NCBI GenBank assembly: GCA_023663615.1
Contig: JAMPHA010000063.1
Coordinates: 1-9,109 of the forward strand
DNA: 9,109 bases
Source of the DNA: DLAJ01 sp023663615
Lineage (GTDB): Bacteria > Bacillota > Clostridia > Lachnospirales > Lachnospiraceae
Reading direction: 5' to 3'
Shown here piece after piece: positions 6,281-9,109 of the stretch (positions within the stretch are counted from its first letter, which is position 1; every line of letters starts with the position of its first letter). Under the pieces are notes generated by a model. The model saw nothing but the letters and a program-made list of their open reading frames with translations. It did no database searches and was not told where the DNA came from. Both the position numbers and the translations under genes were made by a program.

Positions 6281-6303
6281 GGCGATGGCGAAACGCAATC
6301 GCC
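6281..6303 (-). other. Hairpin between the first ABC gene and the DUF1854 gene
   Basis: GGCGATGGCG (6281-6290) pairs with CGCAATCGCC (6294-6303) with one mismatch and a 3-nt loop, six bases after the exporter stop codon. No T-tract follows on the minus strand, so it should not end transcription. It may stabilise the upstream mRNA segment and so set the ratio of the gene products. A close relative lies after the other exporter gene at 3367-3383. Confidence 0.5.
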
Positions 6304-6309
6304 CATTCT

Positions 6310-8625
6310 TTACTCCAGCCCGCGCATCGCCAGCGCCTTCGTCTGTAACTCGCTCAGCTTATAGAATGTCCCTTTCATTGCCATCAGCTCCTCATGGGTT
6401 CCCGACTCCGTCACCCTGCCGTCGTCCAAAACGATCAGATGCGTGGCATTGCGCAGCGTGGACAGCCGGTGGGCAATAGACAGCACGGTCCTGCCCTTTT
6501 GCAGCTGTTCCAGGGATTTCTGGATCGCCAGCTCCGTCTCCGTATCGACCGCCGACGTCGCCTCGTCCAGAATCAGAATCTTGGGATCCGCCAAAATCGC
6601 TCTCGCAATGGAAATTCTCTGCTTTTCCCCGCCTGACAGCGCCCGGCTCGATGAGCCTAAGATCGTATCATAGCCCTGCGGCATCTTACAGATAAAATCA
6701 TGGGCGCTCGCCCGTATCGCCGCCTGTATGATCTCCTCCCGCGTCGCCTCCGGTCTGGCATAGGCAATATTTTCCGCTACGGTTCCCATAAAAATATACG
6801 TTTCCTGCGACACCATGGACACGTTCTTGCGCAGTTCCTTAAATCCGTACTGCCGAACGTTCACGCCGTCCACGAGCACCTGCCCCTCCTGCGTATCATA
6901 CAGGCGCGAGATCAGATTCACCAGTGTGGATTTTCCGGCGCCCGAACGTCCCACGATCCCCAGCACTTCCCCTGCGTTTACATGGAAACTGACGTCCTTT
7001 AAGATCGGTTTGTTCGGCTCATAGCCAAAGGTCACATGCTCTAATTCGATTTCCCCGCGCAGCCGCTCCGGTCTTACGGGATCCGCGGCTTCCCGGACCT
7101 CCGGCACCGCGTCAACGATCTCAAACAGCCGCTGCGCCGAGTTCATCGCATTCGTGTACCAGCGGATGATCCTCGACATAAACTCCAAGGGACCCTTGAG
7201 CTGACCGACATAGCCGCTGAACGTGATCAGCAGACCTAACTCCATATCGGAACCGCTGATGATCAGCGCGCCGCCTACCGCCCATACCAGAAACGTCAGC
7301 ATATCTTCTACAAACACATACAGCGCGGAAAATTTACAATCGTATCGCGCCACATCCAGCTCCGCATCCATCACCTTACGGTTATTTTTGCGGAAACGCG
7401 TCATCTCCTGTTCCTCCTGACCGAACGCCTTGACCACGCGCGCGCCGGTAAAATTCTCATTCATCTGCCCGTTCAACCTGCGGTTCGCGCGGTGGCGCTT
7501 CCCGTAGTAATGCCACAGCCTCGGCATCAGCAGATAGCTCATAAAAAACAGGATCGGCATCAGCACCACGGAAAACAGCGCCAACAACGGGTTTAAGAGA
7601 AACATGATAACGCAGGTGGCAAGGATCGTCCCGACGTTGATAAAAAAGTACGGGATCCCGTCAATAAAAAATCCCGAAATCTCCTCCGCGTCGTCGGACA
7701 CGCGCGTCATTAAACCGCCGGTCTGCCTTCTGGTAAAAAAGCTGATGGACAGCTTTCCCATGGAATCAAATACCTGACTTTTTAATTTCGCTACCACTTC
7801 CGGCGCGATATGCGCCGTCAGAACGCCCTGCAAAATGCCGAACCCCTGAAGCAATACTTTCGTACCGATCATGACCACGACCAAAATCCCCAAGGACAAC
7901 ACAAACCGTCCTGCCGGCAGATTCCACCGGGACAGAAATGCTTCATCCTTTTTTAACACCTGATCGTACAGCACCGTTCCGCTTAAATACGGCCACACCA
8001 GATTCAACCCCGCCGTCGCCAGATAGCAGAACATCATCACGACCAGCCGGAATTTGTACGGCTTAAAATAGGACACCACCCTGAGCAGAATGGAACCCTT
8101 GTTCATACACTTCGGGCAGACCTTACGCTCCTGATCCGGGTAGATCATGCCGCATTTCGGACAGCACTCTTTTCCCCGCTTTACATCCAGATCCTCCTGC
8201 GTGATCTCCTCGTCTTTCTTTCTTTTTTCCAGCAGCCGCCCGATCCGCATAAACGCTTCCATCCGCGTATTCGAGAACTGGCACAGGTACCTGTCCACGC
8301 CGCCGATACGTCCCATCAGAATGCCGGTGCTGACCTGCCGGATCACTTCCAGTTTTTCTACTTCATCCAGCGGATAGAGCATGAGCGCCGGTTCTTCCAT
8401 GCGCGTCTCCCGTTCCATCGACCAACTGTCATAACCGCCCAGACGGTATTCCTGTTTTTCCCTGTAAGGATATTTCGCGACGATCAGCTTTTCCCTCGTC
8501 AGCGCCACAACGGAGTCCGCGAACCGCTGTTCCTCGTCCAAGTCCCCCGTGGCGGCGAATATCACATCTTTTTTGTCAATGTCATACTTCTTGATGGCAT
8601 GAATCAAACTTTCCGGTAACTTCAT
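6310..8625 (-). CDS. ABC exporter half-transporter with PH-like and zinc-ribbon N-terminus
   Basis: The first gene of the operon encodes 771 residues with the same unusual architecture as the 744-aa partner. A PH-like beta-rich region (about 20-135; SVVALTREKLIVAKYPY) is followed by a zinc ribbon (C155, C158, C170, C173) and six membrane helices in about 188-480. The ATPase shows Walker A GRSGAGKST (559-567), Q-loop Gln607, signature LSGGE (663-667), Walker B ILILDE (683-688), SAVD (691-694) and H-loop His719. All catalytic residues are present, so neither half is a degenerate partner. The ATG at 8625 follows GAGGGTG at about seven bases. Cytoplasmic N-terminal domains on both halves suggest contact with a membrane-linked or protein partner, perhaps the DUF1854 protein. 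The close pairing implies a heterodimeric exporter, but two homodimers cannot be excluded. Confidence 0.9.
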   Translation of the reverse strand: MKLPESLIHAIKKYDIDKKDVIFAATGDLDEEQRFADSVVALTREKLIVAKYPYREKQEYRLGGYDSWSMERETRMEEPALMLYPLDEVEKLEVIRQVSTGILMGRIGGVDRYLCQFSNTRMEAFMRIGRLLEKRKKDEEITQEDLDVKRGKECCPKCGMIYPDQERKVCPKCMNKGSILLRVVSYFKPYKFRLVVMMFCYLATAGLNLVWPYLSGTVLYDQVLKKDEAFLSRWNLPAGRFVLSLGILVVVMIGTKVLLQGFGILQGVLTAHIAPEVVAKLKSQVFDSMGKLSISFFTRRQTGGLMTRVSDDAEEISGFFIDGIPYFFINVGTILATCVIMFLLNPLLALFSVVLMPILFFMSYLLMPRLWHYYGKRHRANRRLNGQMNENFTGARVVKAFGQEEQEMTRFRKNNRKVMDAELDVARYDCKFSALYVFVEDMLTFLVWAVGGALIISGSDMELGLLITFSGYVGQLKGPLEFMSRIIRWYTNAMNSAQRLFEIVDAVPEVREAADPVRPERLRGEIELEHVTFGYEPNKPILKDVSFHVNAGEVLGIVGRSGAGKSTLVNLISRLYDTQEGQVLVDGVNVRQYGFKELRKNVSMVSQETYIFMGTVAENIAYARPEATREEIIQAAIRASAHDFICKMPQGYDTILGSSSRALSGGEKQRISIARAILADPKILILDEATSAVDTETELAIQKSLEQLQKGRTVLSIAHRLSTLRNATHLIVLDDGRVTESGTHEELMAMKGTFYKLSELQTKALAMRGLE

Positions 8626-8778
8626 TTCTACACCCTCGACTTTTCTTTCCCTTATCGAAATCTAAGCGTGCCGCCGCAGACGGCGCCGCCTTTTTCGGAA
8701 ATCACTTTCCTCTCTCTTTCCGCATATGTAAAAGTCCGTTTTTCGCCGGACTCCTCTCCCGAACGCATGAAAGAACGC

Positions 8779-8810
8779 AAAAAAAAGACATAACCTACAA
8801 ATTGTATGTC
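8779..8810 (-). terminator. Weak terminator-like hairpin in the ABC operon leader
   Basis: On the minus strand GACATA (rc of 8805-8810) pairs with TATGTC (rc of 8787-8792) around a 12-nt loop, directly followed by eight T. The stem has only six pairs, two of them G-C, so termination would be inefficient. Its place, between the 28-codon leader ORF and the first exporter gene, would suit an attenuator. The alternative is a chance T-run. Confidence 0.35.
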
Positions 8811-8867
8811 ATGCCCTTTCCACATTCCTCTATTCATGTCTGCGCACGCAGTGCCGTCTAAGAACGA

Positions 8868-8954
8868 TCAGCCCGGCTGCACCGCACATCTTCGGGAGAC
8901 AATACAATTTGAAATCTGATTTTTTGCTGTTTTACTAAAAAATAAATGAAACAT
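8868..8954 (-). CDS. 28-codon leader ORF of the ABC operon
   Basis: The ORF starts MFHLFFSKTAKNQISNC and ends at TGA (8868-8870). It has the best translation signal in this region, AAGGAGG with eight bases to the ATG, and begins about 35 nt after the predicted transcription start. No family is recognised. After the TGA the same frame stays open to 8652, ending 26 bp before the exporter start, so this could be a leader peptide or the start of a longer gene broken by a stop codon. The frame contains the hairpin and T-run at 8779-8810. Confidence 0.4.
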   Translation of the reverse strand: MFHLFFSKTAKNQISNCIVSRRCAVQPG

Positions 8955-8995
8955 CTTGATTGCCTCCTTTCTTTCTTTTTTCTGTTACTCTTAGT

Positions 8996-9024
8996 ACTAT
9001 AACCGCTTTTGGGGGATCTGTCAA
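8996..9024 (-). promoter_or_regulatory. Promoter of the ABC-DUF1854-ABC operon
   Basis: On the minus strand TTGACA (9019-9024) and TATAGT (8996-9001) are separated by exactly 17 bases. This is a near-consensus sigma-A-type promoter. Transcription would start around 8989, giving a leader of about 365 nt before the first exporter gene. No operator-like dyad is evident around it. Confidence 0.7.
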
Positions 9025-9109
9025 CTATTTCCTGTTTGATTTTTTTTGCGAATAGATTTGCATTTGTACTGCCGCTTTTTTCGGTCATAGATTTTCTCGC
9101 CCTGCTGGT
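9025..9109. other. Right edge, content not resolved
   Basis: Upstream of the operon promoter no gene can be called with confidence. On the minus strand one frame is open from the edge and reaches a TGA that overlaps the TTGACA box, and another stops at 9086-9088; either could be the last codons of an upstream gene. The stretch is too short to decide. Confidence 0.3.

Noticed and set aside
8652..8837. A separate 61-codon minus-strand gene
   Set aside because: It has no ribosome binding site and no recognisable family, and it crosses the T-run. It is considered only as the continuation of the leader frame.
8858..9088. A 76-codon minus-strand gene
   Set aside because: It overlaps the strong promoter and the better-supported leader ORF. 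It is lysine- and arginine-rich low-complexity sequence without family signatures.

Overview
The window looks like a chromosomal stretch from a Clostridia-class Firmicute, probably Lachnospiraceae-like. The grounds are a TPP-riboswitch-controlled ThiT, strong AGGAGG-type ribosome binding sites, sigma-A-type promoters (TTGACA-17-TATAGT and similar), compact hairpins between genes, and moderately GC-rich coding DNA. The genus is an inference.

Left part (1-1235). The start of an unknown minus-strand gene runs off the left edge, with its own promoter. Divergent from it is a plus-strand thiamine unit: promoter, leader hairpin, TPP riboswitch, a small hairpin that covers the ribosome binding site, and thiT, the substrate-binding membrane subunit of an ECF thiamine importer. 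Four hairpins in a row close this unit.

Middle part (1216-3365). This is a visibly more AT-rich islet on the minus strand: a DJ-1/PfpI-like protein whose catalytic cysteine position holds serine, a phage-type KilA-N protein, and a short, probably decayed DUF1062 zinc-ribbon protein. A 30-bp perfect palindrome lies between the last two. The right edge of the islet is a roughly 236-bp palindromic MITE-like insertion flanked by direct repeats.

Right part (3366-9024). A three-gene minus-strand operon reads ABC exporter half (771 aa), DUF1854 protein (193 aa), ABC exporter half (744 aa). Both ABC proteins have an unusual roughly 170-residue N-terminal extension made of a PH-like beta-rich domain and a four-cysteine zinc ribbon, followed by the usual membrane domain and a complete ATPase. 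They probably form a heterodimeric exporter, with the DUF1854 protein as a partner. The substrate cannot be read from the sequence. The operon has a near-consensus promoter at 8996-9024 and a leader of about 365 nt. The leader holds a 28-codon ORF with an excellent ribosome binding site and a weak hairpin followed by eight T, which suggests control within the leader.

The most noteworthy items are the exporter/DUF1854 operon with its leader, the MITE-like element, and the atypical islet it borders. I saw no rRNA, tRNA, CRISPR array or transposase gene.
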